Assembly: GCF_003289625.1 (NCBI RefSeq)
Contig: NZ_QMBN01000002.1
Location: 518,610-582,609 of the forward strand
Direction: 5' to 3'
From: Microbacterium sp. SMR1
GTDB taxonomy: Bacteria > Actinomycetota > Actinomycetes > Actinomycetales > Microbacteriaceae
Length of the DNA: 64,000 nucleotides
The translations under genes and the position numbers were made by a program. Positions 38,205 through 48,580 of this stretch are shown piece after piece. Positions within the stretch are counted from its first letter, which is position 1; the number at the start of each line of letters is the position of its first letter. Under the pieces are notes generated by a model. It made no database searches and was not told the origin of the DNA. It was given only the letters and a program-made list of their open reading frames with translations.

Positions 38205-38229
38205 GGGAGTGGGGCAGACGACGACCGCG

Positions 38230-38990
<761 letters not shown>

Positions 38991-38994
<4 letters not shown>

Positions 38995-40016
38995 GCGCGG
39001 TTCCTCCGGCGGGCGAGCAGAACGATGAAGACGGGCACGCCGACCAGGGCGGTTCCGACGCCGACGGGCAGCGGCGTGGGCGAGAAGGCGACGCGCGAGC
39101 CGGCATCCACCCACACCATGAAGATCGCCCCGGCGACGATCGTGGTGGGGATGAGGCGCCCGTGGCGCGACCCGACGAGCAGGCGTGCCATGTGGGGGAG
39201 GACGAGGCCGACGAAGCCGATCGCGCCGGCGACGCTCACGAGGGTGGCCGTGATCAGCGCGGTCGTGACGAGCAGGATGCCGCGCGTGCGTGCGATGTGA
39301 ATGCCCAGCGAGGCCGCGACCTCATCGCCGAAGACGAAGGCATCGAGGGCCGAGGCGTAGCGCAGGCACAGCAGGGAGCCCAGCGCGACGACGACGGTGC
39401 ACAGCACGACGTCGTCCCAGCGGATGCCCTCGAGTGATCCGAGCAGCCAGAACATGACCCCGCGCGTCTCATCGGCGTCGGCGAACGCGAAGATCACGAG
39501 AGAGGTGAGTGCCGAGAACAGCTGCGTGCTCGCGACTCCGGCCAGGACGACGCGGTCGTTCCCGCCCCCGGCGAGGCGTGCGAGCAGCAGCACCACCGCG
39601 AAAGCGACGAGCGCTCCGATGAAGGCCCCGCCGGAGAGGCCGAGCGCGGCACCGCCGAGGCCGAGCACGCCGATCGCGACGGCACCGGTCGAGGCGCCGG
39701 ACGAGATGCCGAGGATGAAGGGCTCGGCGAGGGGGTTCCGCAGCAGCGACTGCATGATGACGCCGCACAGCCCGAGCCCCGCACCGCACGCCGCGGCGAC
39801 CAGCGCGCGGGGCAGCCGCTCCTCCCAGACGATCGCGTCCTTGGCGGTCTTGACGGGGATGTCGGTCAGGCCCAGGTGGTTGGTGACGATGTCGCGGACG
39901 TTGACGAGCAGGATGTCGGCCGGGCCGAGGGTGATCGCGACGCCGACCGACACGACGAGCAGCAGGATGCCGCCCCCGAGCAACCCGGCCGTGGCGACGG
40001 GGCCGCGGGTGCGCAC
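38991..40016 (-). CDS. Iron-complex ABC permease (FecCD family)
   Basis: 341 residues from GTG 40016, about ten membrane helices. FecCD hallmarks: ERLPRALVAAACGAGLGLCGVIMQSLLRNPLAEPFILG and VAGAIGFVGLVLPHMARLLVG. A single permease probably works as homodimer. Two bases after the binding-protein stop. Confidence 0.93.
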
Positions 40017-40018
40017 GC

Positions 40019-41062
40019 TCAGAGCTCGTCCCGGTGCTCGTCCATCCAGCTCTCGATCTTCTCGAGCCCGTCGACGAAGCGGATCGAAGGGTTGAGCTCG
40101 GCGCCATGCAGCGCGATGTAGCGCTTGTTGCGCACGGCATCGATCGTGCGCGTTACGGGATCCGACTCGAGGAACGCGATCTTGTCGTCGAGCCGGTCGC
40201 CGGGGAAGCGATCGCGTTGCAGATCGCCGAGGACGAGCACCTGCGGATCGCGGTCGACGAGGTCCTCCCAGGTGGTCGCGGGCCAGTCGTCGGCGGCATC
40301 GGCGTACACATTGGTGAACCCGGTGGTCGCCGCGAGCAGCGCAGCCGAACCGAGCCCGCCGGCGACGTACGGGGTCTTGGTGTCGGCGAACCAGAAGGCG
40401 ACGGTGGCGCCCGAAGCGTCGATGCCCTCCGTCGCGGCCGCAGCGCGCGAGCGCAGATCGTCGACGAGCTTCTCGGCCCGATCGGAGACGTCGAAGATCT
40501 GACCCAGCTCGGTGATCTCCTGATAGAGCGCGTCGACGGTGAGCGGGGTGGTGCGGGTGCCACCGCCGTTGATGCTGACGCCGTTGTCGCAGTCGGTCGG
40601 CGAGAGGTAGCTGCCGATCCCGGTCTCGTCGAACCGGTCGCGCGTCGCGACGCCGCCCTGCGTGAAGTGTCGTCCGAACGAGGCAGTGACGAAGTCGGGG
40701 TCGGCGCCGAGCGTGACCTCGTAGGTGGGGGCGTTGTCGGCCAGGCGGGGCACGTTCTGGTTCGCCTCGGCGAGCGAGGGAAGGATCGGGTCGGTCCACG
40801 ACGCCGTACCCACGATGCGGTCCTCCAGTCCGAGCGAGAGCAGGATCTCGGTGGAGTTCTGGTCCAGCGAGACGATGCGCTGGGGCGCCGCATCGACGGT
40901 GATGGAGCGGCCGCAGTTCTCGATCGTCAGGGGGTAGGACGTCTCTCCGTTTCCGGCCGGGGCGGCCGCGCCGGCCGGGACGACCTCCGATGCGCCGCAG
41001 CCCGCGAGAGCGAGAGCGGCCAGCGGAACGATGGCGAGACTGGCGAGGAGACGATGACGCAC
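40019..41062 (-). CDS. Iron-siderophore-binding lipoprotein
   Basis: 347 residues from GTG 41062. Signal sequence with lipobox ALAGC; the mature protein has the FhuD/BtuF-type fold with PQRIVSLDQNSTEILLSLGL and the C-terminal segment VRNKRYIALHGAEL. It captures a ferric siderophore or similar complex outside the cell for the FecCD permease. TATCCT lies six bases before the GTG, and an iron box overlaps it, so expression should rise under iron limitation. Confidence 0.9.
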   Translation of the reverse strand: MRHRLLASLAIVPLAALALAGCGASEVVPAGAAAPAGNGETSYPLTIENCGRSITVDAAPQRIVSLDQNSTEILLSLGLEDRIVGTASWTDPILPSLAEANQNVPRLADNAPTYEVTLGADPDFVTASFGRHFTQGGVATRDRFDETGIGSYLSPTDCDNGVSINGGGTRTTPLTVDALYQEITELGQIFDVSDRAEKLVDDLRSRAAAATEGIDASGATVAFWFADTKTPYVAGGLGSAALLAATTGFTNVYADAADDWPATTWEDLVDRDPQVLVLGDLQRDRFPGDRLDDKIAFLESDPVTRTIDAVRNKRYIALHGAELNPSIRFVDGLEKIESWMDEHRDEL

Positions 41063-41066
41063 CGCA

Positions 41067-41085
41067 GAAGGATAGCCTCGCCTAA
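41067..41085 (-). promoter_or_regulatory. DtxR/IdeR-like iron box overlapping the -10
   Basis: On the minus strand TTAGGCGAGGCTATCCTTC agrees with the consensus TTAGGTTAGGCTAACCTAA at 14 of 19 positions. It includes the TATCCT -10 box and ends four bases before the start codon, so a bound iron regulator would block RNA polymerase. Confidence 0.75.
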
Positions 41086-41143
41086 CCAGCATCCGCGAAT
41101 CGCCGTGTTGGCGGATCCGACCCCCGACCGCGATGATGCGAGC

Positions 41144-42955
41144 ATGCCCGCACCGATCGAGCGCTACGCCCTCCTCAGCAACTGCCGCAGTGCGGCGCTC
41201 GTGTCCGACCGGGGCGACCTCGACTGGCTGTGCCTTCCCCGCTATGACTCCGGCTCCATCTTCGGCGCCCTGCTCGGCGACAGCTCGCACGGATGCTGGA
41301 GCCTGCGGCCACGCGACCCGGACGCGACCGCGACGCGGCGCTACGACGGCGACACGTTCGTGCTCGTGACCCGGTGGGAGTGTGCCGCCGGTGTCGCCGA
41401 GGTGCACGAGTTCATGCCGGTCCTCGACGGGGTCGATGCGGTCGTCCGGCGCGTCGTCGGTGTCGCGGGCGAAGTCGACTTCGTGAGCGAAGTGCGGCTG
41501 CGGTTCGACTATGCGCGGGCGGTGCCCTGGGTGCGGCAGATCGGTGCGGCCGACACGTCGGATGCCCGCCCGATGGGCGTCCTGCTCGCGGTGGCCGGGC
41601 CGGATGCCGTCACGCTGCGCGGGCCCCGGCTCGTCGCCCGGGACACGATGCACCGGGGCGAGTTCCGTGTCGAGGCGGGGCGCACCGTCGACTCGGTGCT
41701 GCGCTGGGAGGCCTCGTACCGCGACATCCCGCAGCCCTTCGACGTCGACGTCGCCCTCGAGCGCACGCGCGGGTGGTGGACCACCTGGGCGCGGCGCATC
41801 CGCGACGGCGGGCGGTGGGGCGACCGGGTACTGCGTTCCATGCTCGTGCTGCGGGCGCTCACCCACGCCGAGACGGGCGGCATCGTCGCCGCCGCGACGA
41901 CCTCTCTGCCGGAGGATTTCGGTGGTTCGCGCAACTGGGACTACCGGTACGTATGGCTGCGTGACGCTGCCCTGACTCTCGAGGCCTACATCTCGCACGG
42001 CTATCTCGAGGCGGCCGCGCGCTGGCGCGACTGGCTGCTGCGGGCGGTCGCGGGTGATCCCGCCGACGTGCAGATCATGTACGGCATCGCGGGCGAGCGC
42101 GACCTGCCCGAGCGCGAGCTGGAGAGCCTGCCCGGCTACGCGGGATCCGCGCCGGTGCGCGTCGGCAACGGCGCGGTCGACCAGTATCAGGCCGACGTGA
42201 TCGGCGAGGTGATGGTCGCCCTCGAGGCCGCCCGGCTCGCCGGCGTCACCGAGACCTCGTTCTCGTGGGCGTTGCAGCGGGCGCTGCTCGATCAGGTCGT
42301 CGCCTGGCTCGACCGGCCCGATCACGGTATCTGGGAGATCCGGGGTGAACCGCAGATGTTCACCCACTCGCGGGCGATGGTCTGGGCTGCCCTCGATCGG
42401 GGCGTCCGCGCCGTCGAGGAGCACGGGTTGAGCGGCGATCCCGATCGCTGGCGGGCCCTGCGCGACCGCGTCCGCGCCGAGATCGACGAGCAGGGCGTGG
42501 ATGCCGCGGGCGGGCACTTCACGCAGCACTTCCGCACCGACGAGGTCGACGCGTCGCTGCTGCTGCTTCCGGCCGTCGGGTTCTGCGCTCCCGACGATCC
42601 GCGCATGCTCGCGACCGTCGCGCGCATCGAGAGCACGCTGCTGCGCGAGGGCCTGGTGATGCGCTACCGCACCGAGGCCGGCGTCGACGGTCTCGCCGGC
42701 ACCGAGCATCCCTTCCTCGCCTGCTCGTTCTGGCTCGTCGAGCAGTACGCGGCGACCGGACGCATCGACGACGCCACCCGGCTCATGGACCGCTTGTGCG
42801 GACTCGCCAACGACGTCGGGCTCCTGTCGGAGGAGTACGACGTCACCGACGGGCGCCAGGCGGGAAACACGCCGCAGGCGCTGTCGCACCTCGCGCTGGT
42901 GGGCGCAGCCGATGCGCTGGCGGGGCACGGCGGGCGCGCGGCGCACCGGCGCTGA
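41144..42955 (+). CDS. Glycoside hydrolase family 15 (trehalase/glucoamylase-like)
   Basis: 603 residues from ATG 41144. N-terminal beta-sandwich domain (IERYALLSNCRSAALVSDRGDLDWLCLPRYDS), then the (alpha/alpha)6 barrel with RNWDYRYVWLRDAALTLEA and the catalytic acid region HGIWEIRGEPQMFTHSRAM, ending with the base region LLSEEYDVTDGRQAGNTPQALSH. In actinobacteria this cytosolic class includes trehalases as well as glucoamylases; no signal peptide is visible. Divergent from the siderophore-binding gene, 81 bases between starts. Confidence 0.9.
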   Translation: MPAPIERYALLSNCRSAALVSDRGDLDWLCLPRYDSGSIFGALLGDSSHGCWSLRPRDPDATATRRYDGDTFVLVTRWECAAGVAEVHEFMPVLDGVDAVVRRVVGVAGEVDFVSEVRLRFDYARAVPWVRQIGAADTSDARPMGVLLAVAGPDAVTLRGPRLVARDTMHRGEFRVEAGRTVDSVLRWEASYRDIPQPFDVDVALERTRGWWTTWARRIRDGGRWGDRVLRSMLVLRALTHAETGGIVAAATTSLPEDFGGSRNWDYRYVWLRDAALTLEAYISHGYLEAAARWRDWLLRAVAGDPADVQIMYGIAGERDLPERELESLPGYAGSAPVRVGNGAVDQYQADVIGEVMVALEAARLAGVTETSFSWALQRALLDQVVAWLDRPDHGIWEIRGEPQMFTHSRAMVWAALDRGVRAVEEHGLSGDPDRWRALRDRVRAEIDEQGVDAAGGHFTQHFRTDEVDASLLLLPAVGFCAPDDPRMLATVARIESTLLREGLVMRYRTEAGVDGLAGTEHPFLACSFWLVEQYAATGRIDDATRLMDRLCGLANDVGLLSEEYDVTDGRQAGNTPQALSHLALVGAADALAGHGGRAAHRR

Positions 42956-43029
42956 GCCGGCCGGCGGTACGCCACATCGGCCACCTCGGCGTTCATCGGG
43001 CAGATATGCGCGGGGCCTATGATGCCCGG

Positions 43030-44364
43030 GTGACGTCTCTTTCGGCATCCCCCCGCCGCCCGACGCGCCGCCAGCGACTGGCGGCATTCGGCCGAACCCG
43101 TCGGGGTCTCGTCACCGGTTTCGTGGCCTTCCACGCGGCCTACATCCTCGCCCTCCTGCCGCTGATCATCGCGGGCGGCACGGAGGGCGACCTCCCGCTG
43201 TACCGGCAGTGGGCGCAGGATGCCGTGCAGGGAACCTGGCCCATCATCGACTTCGAGTGGGTGTACCCGGCGGGCGCGCTGCTGCCGATCGTCGCGCCGA
43301 TCGCGCTGGGCCCCTACCTGTACCAGCTCGTCTGGCTGCTCATGCTCGCCGGCGCCAACTGGCTCGCCCTCGCCGCGATCGCCGGCGCGCGGCTGCAACG
43401 TCGCTCGGCCTATCCGGCCGCTTGGTACTGGCTGCTCAGCATCCTGCTCCTCGCCCCCGTGTCGATGCTGCGCCTGGAAGGGTTCGCTGCTCCGCTCGCC
43501 ATCGCGGGACTCGTCTGGGTCTCGCGGCGCCCCGTCGTCGCCGGAGCGCTCATCGCGCTCGCCACCTGGATCAAGGTGTGGCCGGCCGCCATCGCGGCCG
43601 CGGTGGTCGCGGTGTGCCGGAGCCGCTGGTGGGTCGCCGTGGGCGGTGGCGTGGCGAGCGTCGTCATCATGATCGCGGTGGTTCTCGCCGGGGGCGCATC
43701 GAACCTCTTCAGCTTCCTCACGATCCAAGGGACTCGTGCCCCGCAGCTCGAAGCGCCCGTCGCGACGCCGTGGGTGTGGGCGACGATCTGGGAGCTGCCC
43801 GGAGCGCGCATCCAGCAGAATTACGAGCTCGCCACCCGCGAGGTGATCGGGCACGGGGCGATGGCTGCCGGCGAGGTCGTCGGCTGGCTCATGATCGCCG
43901 CGTTCGCCGCGATCGCGTTGCTGCTCGTGCGAGCCCGGATGACCTGGGTCGCCGGCGCCCAGCGCGTCGAGCGCGCGGAGGGTCGCCTCATGGTGCTGGG
44001 CGCCTTCGCCCTCACCGCCGCGCTGATCGTCTTCAACAAGGTCGGCTCTCCGCAGTACATGCTGTGGCTCGCCCCGATCGTCGTCGTGGGGCTGCTCATC
44101 GACCCCGAGCGGTGGCGGACGCCCGCGAAGTGGATGGCGGTGACGAGCTTCCTGACGACGCTCGTCTTCCCGATCTTCTACATGCCGCTCGTGCACGCCG
44201 ACCCGTTCGCGGCGAGCCTGCTTCTCGCCCGGAACGTGCTCCTGGTCGCACTGTTCATCTGGAGCATCCAGGCGCTCTGGCGCATCGCGATGCCGCGCGC
44301 GGTGCGGCCCCTCTCGATGCCCGTGCCGCGCCCCTCGCTCTCGCCCGTCTCCGACCCGGCTTGA
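43030..44364 (+). CDS. Polytopic membrane glycosyltransferase (GT87/DUF2029-like)
   Basis: 444 residues with ten to twelve membrane segments. The first extracytoplasmic loop contains the acidic segment GGTEGDLPLYRQWAQDAVQG and later FEWVYPAGAL, the pattern of GT-C polyprenyl-phosphate-sugar-dependent mannosyl/arabinosyltransferases. Family assignment is from overall look. GTG 43030 follows TATGAT by exactly six bases. Confidence 0.75.
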   Translation: MTSLSASPRRPTRRQRLAAFGRTRRGLVTGFVAFHAAYILALLPLIIAGGTEGDLPLYRQWAQDAVQGTWPIIDFEWVYPAGALLPIVAPIALGPYLYQLVWLLMLAGANWLALAAIAGARLQRRSAYPAAWYWLLSILLLAPVSMLRLEGFAAPLAIAGLVWVSRRPVVAGALIALATWIKVWPAAIAAAVVAVCRSRWWVAVGGGVASVVIMIAVVLAGGASNLFSFLTIQGTRAPQLEAPVATPWVWATIWELPGARIQQNYELATREVIGHGAMAAGEVVGWLMIAAFAAIALLLVRARMTWVAGAQRVERAEGRLMVLGAFALTAALIVFNKVGSPQYMLWLAPIVVVGLLIDPERWRTPAKWMAVTSFLTTLVFPIFYMPLVHADPFAASLLLARNVLLVALFIWSIQALWRIAMPRAVRPLSMPVPRPSLSPVSDPA

Positions 44365-44376
44365 GCTCGCGGCTGG

Positions 44377-45090
44377 TCAGGCCCAGCCGTTGCGGTGGGC
44401 CAGGACGACGGCGGCCACGCGGTCGCGTGCGCCGAGCTTGATGAGGATGTTCGACACGTGCGTCTTCACCGTGGCGTCGCCGATGAAGAGCTCTCGCGCG
44501 ATCTCGGCGTTGCTGAGCGCCCGCGCGAGGAGGCGCAGCACCTCCGCCTCCCGCTCGGTGAGGCCGTGATCGGCGGGAGTCGACGCCTGCGGCGCGGCGG
44601 GTGCTTCGGTGGTCGCGGAGGTCGCGTCGGGTGGGCCGCCCGCGAATCGCTCGATGACCCGTCGGGTGACCTCCGGAGCGAGGAGGGCGTCACCGGCGGC
44701 AGCCACCCGCACGGCGGCGGCGAGCTCCTCGGGTCCCGCGTTCTTCAGCAGGAAGCCGCTGGCTCCGGCCTGCAACGCCTGGAACAGGTAGTCGTCGCGG
44801 TCGAAGGTCGTCACGACGACGACCGCGCTGGAATTGCGAGGGTCGGCGACGATGCGGCGGGTCGCCTCGAGTCCGTCGAGGACGGGCATCTGGACATCCA
44901 TGAAGACGACGTCCGGTTGCAGGCGTGCGACCGTCTCGACGGCCTCCGCGCCGTCGCCGGCCTCGCCCACGACGGCGATGTCGCCGCTCGCCTCGAGGAT
45001 CATGCGGAAACCGGCCCGCATGACGGCATGGTCGTCGACGAGCACCACCGACGTGGGCCCGGTGGGCGAGGGCGTGGTGGTCGTGCTCAC
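44377..45090 (-). CDS. NarL/LuxR-family response regulator
   Basis: 237 residues. Receiver with DDHAVMR and phospho-acceptor Asp65 (VVFMDVQMPVLDG), then a linker rich in Ala/Pro/Thr and the LuxR helix-turn-helix (LTEREAEVLRLLARALSNAEIA ... VKTHVSNILIKLG). ATG 45090 overlaps the kinase stop by four bases. Target genes unknown. Confidence 0.95.
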   Translation of the reverse strand: MSTTTTPSPTGPTSVVLVDDHAVMRAGFRMILEASGDIAVVGEAGDGAEAVETVARLQPDVVFMDVQMPVLDGLEATRRIVADPRNSSAVVVVTTFDRDDYLFQALQAGASGFLLKNAGPEELAAAVRVAAAGDALLAPEVTRRVIERFAGGPPDATSATTEAPAAPQASTPADHGLTEREAEVLRLLARALSNAEIARELFIGDATVKTHVSNILIKLGARDRVAAVVLAHRNGWA

Positions 45091-46373
45091 GCGAGAACCC
45101 CCTGGGTGCTCGGCTGGGACGACCGCGCGCTCGCGGGAACACGGGCCCGGACGAGGAAGCCGCCGCGAGGACGGGGTGCCGCCTCGAGCCAGCCGCCCGA
45201 TGCCGCCGCGCGCTCGCGCATGCCCACGAGGCCGAGGCCCGGCGTCGCCCCGAAGCGCACGCGGCCGTCATTGGCGATCTCGAGCTCGATCTCGTCGCCG
45301 TCGAAGCGCAGCCGCACGTCGGCGCGCGCGTCGGGCCCGCCATGGCGGCGCGCGTTCGTGAGCGCCTCCTGGGCGATGCGGTAGAGGTTCACCTGAGCGA
45401 CCTCGGACGCCGTGACCGGTTCGCCGACGACGGTGAAGGTGGTCGGCATCCCGTTCTCCTCCGAGTACCGGACCAGCTCGGCGATCGCGTCGAGCCGCAG
45501 CGTCGAATCGTGCGGTGCCGCGGCATCCGGGGTCCGCAGCGTCTCGAGCAGCTGGCGGAGCTCCGTCAGCGACGCCCGTGCCGATTCCTCGACCACGGTG
45601 AGCGCGCGTCGCGCCGCCTCGGGATCGCGATCGAGCACCGTGCGCGCGGCGCCGGCCTGCACGCCCATCGCCGAGACGTGGTGCGCCACGACGTCATGGA
45701 GCTCGCGTGCGATGCGGACGCGGTCGAGCGCCACCGCCTGCGCCGCGGTGATCTCGCGCTCGTGCTCGAGCTCACGCGTGCGCTGTTCGAGCTCCTCGCG
45801 GCTGAGCGCGCCCGCGTAGGCGCGCTCGCCGAACGCGAAGGCGCCGGCGAAGAAGACGACGTTGAAGAGGAACTGCAGCATCATCATCGCCGCGACGGGG
45901 GAGAACAGCGAGAACTCCGCGGCGCTGTCGCTGCCCTGTTCGCTGGCCGCCTGGAACATCGCCGCGAGCAGCCAGAAGAACATGCCGATGATGACCACGA
46001 CGCGGACGATCAGGGCCCGCCGCCGGTCGACCACCCACGCGCCGACCGAGTACATCGCGATGAAGAGGGCGATGCTGCCGACGTACATCTCGGGGATGTG
46101 CGCCGACATGCCGACGAAGTAGACGACCGCGACGACGATCAGCGCGACCTCGGGGATGCGGCGACGCAGCCCGAGCGGTGCCGTCAGCGCCACGCTGTAG
46201 AGCAGGCCCCAGCCGAGGTGCGGTGAGTCGTCGCCCCAGACCTGCGCGACACTGCCGAGCCAGGTGCTGAGGATCGCGCTCACGAGCAGCGCGGCGGCGA
46301 GCCACAGGTCGTTGCGCAGTTGCTCGGGGGTCGCGGCGAGACGCTCGTCGGGTACGGGGGAGGCCACGGACAT
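45087..46373 (-). CDS. Two-component sensor histidine kinase (HisKA_3)
   Basis: 428 residues from ATG 46373. About five or six N-terminal membrane helices, then the dimerisation/phospho-acceptor helix RIARELHDVVAHHVSAMGVQ with the active histidine, and an HATPase domain ending GLGLVGMRERAAASGGWLE. Actinobacterial NarX/DesK type, phosphorylating the coupled response regulator. TAGCGT lies seven bases before the start, favouring this ATG over one 12 codons upstream. Stimulus unknown, likely at the membrane. Confidence 0.93.
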   Translation of the reverse strand: MSVASPVPDERLAATPEQLRNDLWLAAALLVSAILSTWLGSVAQVWGDDSPHLGWGLLYSVALTAPLGLRRRIPEVALIVVAVVYFVGMSAHIPEMYVGSIALFIAMYSVGAWVVDRRRALIVRVVVIIGMFFWLLAAMFQAASEQGSDSAAEFSLFSPVAAMMMLQFLFNVVFFAGAFAFGERAYAGALSREELEQRTRELEHEREITAAQAVALDRVRIARELHDVVAHHVSAMGVQAGAARTVLDRDPEAARRALTVVEESARASLTELRQLLETLRTPDAAAPHDSTLRLDAIAELVRYSEENGMPTTFTVVGEPVTASEVAQVNLYRIAQEALTNARRHGGPDARADVRLRFDGDEIELEIANDGRVRFGATPGLGLVGMRERAAASGGWLEAAPRPRGGFLVRARVPASARSSQPSTQGVLA

Positions 46374-46445
46374 GACCTCCACGCTACGGTGCGCGCAGGG
46401 GTGCGACATCCCCCGAGCGGGGGAGCCGGACGGTCATCGCGACGA

Positions 46446-47285
46446 TCAGAAGATCATCGGACGGTCGTCATCGTCGTCGCCGTCGAGGTCGAGGTCGACG
46501 ACGACGGGGACGTGATCGCTCGGCGCTTCGCCCTTGCGCTGATCGCGGTGGATTGCGGCGCCGGTGACGGCATCGGCGAACGCGGACGAGCCGAGGATGA
46601 AGTCGATGCGCAGGCCCTCGTTGCGGGGGAACCGCAGCTGCTTGTAGTCCCAGTAGGTGAAGCCGGTCGGCACCAGCGGGCGCACGGTGTCGGAGAGGCC
46701 GGCGTCGAGCAGCGCCTGGAACGCGGCGCGCTCGGGCGGCGAGACGTGGGTCGTCACGCCCTCGACGAGGGTCGGGTCGCCGACATCCTCGGGGGTGGGG
46801 CAGATGTTGAAGTCGCCGGTGAGCGCCAGGGCGAGGCCGGGGGATGCCGCCAGGGTGTCGCGCGTGTACTGCTCGAGTGCCTGCAGCCAGTGGAGCTTGT
46901 AGACGTAGTGCGGGTCATCGAGCGACCGGCCGTTCGGGACGTAGAGGCTCCAGACGCGGACGCCGCCGACGGTCGCGGCGATGGCCCGCGCCTCCTGCGG
47001 CGCGTCGGGGCCCTCGTGGCCCTTGAGGAATCCCGGCATCCCGGGAAACCCGATCTGCACGTCGGTCATCGGCTCGCGGCTGGCGATCGCGACGCCGTTC
47101 CACTGGTTCAGGCCGTGGAGCTCGACGTGGTAGCCGGCCGCCTCGAACTGCTCCATCGGGAACTGCTCGGGCTTGCACTTGATCTCCTGCATCGCCAGGA
47201 CGTCGATGTCTTCGTTCACCGCGAAGCCGACGATGCGGTCGACGCGAGCGCGGATCGAGTTCACGTTCCAGGTGGCAAGACGCAT
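46446..47285 (-). CDS. xth: Exodeoxyribonuclease III
   Basis: 279 residues. AP endonuclease/exonuclease fold with WNVNSIRAR, MQEIKCK (catalytic Glu), TGDFNICP and the terminal SDHVPVVVDL. Repairs abasic DNA sites. The C-terminus ends in an unusual run of Asp (DLDGDDDDDRPMIF). TAGGCT six bases before ATG implies a leaderless mRNA. Back to back with a phosphodiesterase gene. Confidence 0.96.
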   Translation of the reverse strand: MRLATWNVNSIRARVDRIVGFAVNEDIDVLAMQEIKCKPEQFPMEQFEAAGYHVELHGLNQWNGVAIASREPMTDVQIGFPGMPGFLKGHEGPDAPQEARAIAATVGGVRVWSLYVPNGRSLDDPHYVYKLHWLQALEQYTRDTLAASPGLALALTGDFNICPTPEDVGDPTLVEGVTTHVSPPERAAFQALLDAGLSDTVRPLVPTGFTYWDYKQLRFPRNEGLRIDFILGSSAFADAVTGAAIHRDQRKGEAPSDHVPVVVDLDLDGDDDDDRPMIF

Positions 47286-47348
47286 GCCCCCAGCCTATTC
47301 GGCGGCTCGGACCTCGCCCGCTGCGCGGCATCCGGATACCGTCGGGGG

Positions 47349-47843
47349 ATGGCCACGAGATTGCTGCTCATCGCCGATACGCATGTCCCCGGGCGGGCGC
47401 GGGCCCTGCCGGATGCCGTCCTCGCCGCGGCCAACGCGGCCGACCTCATCGTGCACGCGGGGGACTGGGTCGCGGCATCCGTTCTCGACGAGCTCGAGCG
47501 GCACGGCGAGGTGCTGGGGGTGTGGGGCAACAACGACGGAGCCGACCTGCGGTCGCGACTGCCCGAGGTGGCGCGTCGAACGATCGAGGGGGTGCGGTTC
47601 GCCGTCGTGCACGAGACCGGCGCCGCGGCGGGGCGCGAGCGACGGATGGATGCCGCCTACCCCGATGACGACGTGCTCGTCTTCGGCCACAGCCACATCC
47701 CGTGGGACACCACGACCCCGCGCGGACTCCGGCTGCTCAACCCCGGCTCGCCCACCGACCGGCGTCGCCAGCCTCACAAGACGTTCCTCACGCTCACGGT
47801 CGACGCGGGAGAGCTGCGCGATGTCGACCTCGTCGTGGTCTGA
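47349..47843 (+). CDS. YfcE/MJ0936-type metallophosphoesterase
   Basis: 164 residues with the dimetal motifs IADTHVPGRA, VHAGDW, WGNNDGAD and FGHSHIPW in the expected order. Small phosphodiesterases of this family cleave phosphodiester substrates in the cytosol; natural substrate unknown. TACCGT lies six bases before ATG 47349. Confidence 0.92.
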   Translation: MATRLLLIADTHVPGRARALPDAVLAAANAADLIVHAGDWVAASVLDELERHGEVLGVWGNNDGADLRSRLPEVARRTIEGVRFAVVHETGAAAGRERRMDAAYPDDDVLVFGHSHIPWDTTTPRGLRLLNPGSPTDRRRQPHKTFLTLTVDAGELRDVDLVVV

Positions 47844-47887
47844 GCGACGGCGTCGGGCCGGGGCGACCCGCTCGTAGAATCGGGGTC

Positions 47888-48466
47888 ATGACCGTCGCAG
47901 GCACGCCCGAGCTCGAAGCCGACCGCCAGGACCTCATCCGGCTGATCCAGGACGAGGCGGTGTTCCACGGCGACTTCACCCTCTCGAGCGGCAAGAAGGC
48001 GACGTACTACGTCGACATGCGTCGGCTGACGCTCGACCACCGCGCCGCGCCCGCGATCGGCCGCATCATGCTCGACCTCATCTCGGACGTCGACGGCGTC
48101 GTCGCCGTCGGCGGCCTCACCCTCGGCGCCGACCCGATCGCGAACGCCGTCATGCACGAGTCGGTGCGCGCGGGCCGCCCCCTCGATGCGTTCGTCGTGC
48201 GCAAGGAGCCCAAGGACCACGGCCGCGGTCGGCAGGTCGAGGGCGCGGATGTCGCAGGCAAGCGCGTCGTCGTCGTCGAGGACACCTCGACCACCGGCCA
48301 GTCCGCACTCAAGGCCGTCGAGGCGCTGCGGCGCGAGGGCGCTGAGCCCGTCGCGGTGGCCGTCATCGTCGACCGCAAGACCGGCGCCCAGGCAGCGGTC
48401 GAGGAGGCCGGGCTGCAGTGGCTCGCCGCGATCGACCTCGACGACCTGGGCCTCGCCCCTCAGTAA
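47888..48466 (+). CDS. pyrE: Orotate phosphoribosyltransferase
   Basis: 192 residues. PRPP-binding motif VVVVEDTSTTGQSAL near residue 123, N-terminal FTLSSGKKATYYVDMR, and VRKEPKDHGRGRQVEG catalytic loop. Converts orotate plus PRPP to OMP in pyrimidine synthesis. TAGAAT lies seven bases before ATG 47888. Not linked to other pyr genes here. Confidence 0.96.
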   Translation: MTVAGTPELEADRQDLIRLIQDEAVFHGDFTLSSGKKATYYVDMRRLTLDHRAAPAIGRIMLDLISDVDGVVAVGGLTLGADPIANAVMHESVRAGRPLDAFVVRKEPKDHGRGRQVEGADVAGKRVVVVEDTSTTGQSALKAVEALRREGAEPVAVAVIVDRKTGAQAAVEEAGLQWLAAIDLDDLGLAPQ

Positions 48467-48471
48467 GGCGC

Positions 48472-48530
48472 TTCACCTGGCAGCATCCGCCGCTTCGGGC
48501 TGCGTGAGGGGGCATGAACTGCCAGGTGAA
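48472..48530. repeat. Inverted repeat after pyrE
   Basis: Perfect 12-bp arms TTCACCTGGCAG (48472-48483) and CTGCCAGGTGAA (48519-48530) around a 35-base interior. May end pyrE transcription; resembles the nested element at 24.6 kb in size. Confidence 0.75.
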
Positions 48531-48580
48531 CCGCAGCCGCCGAGGAATAGCGCGCGGGGCCTGGGCGGTTGCGGTTCAGT

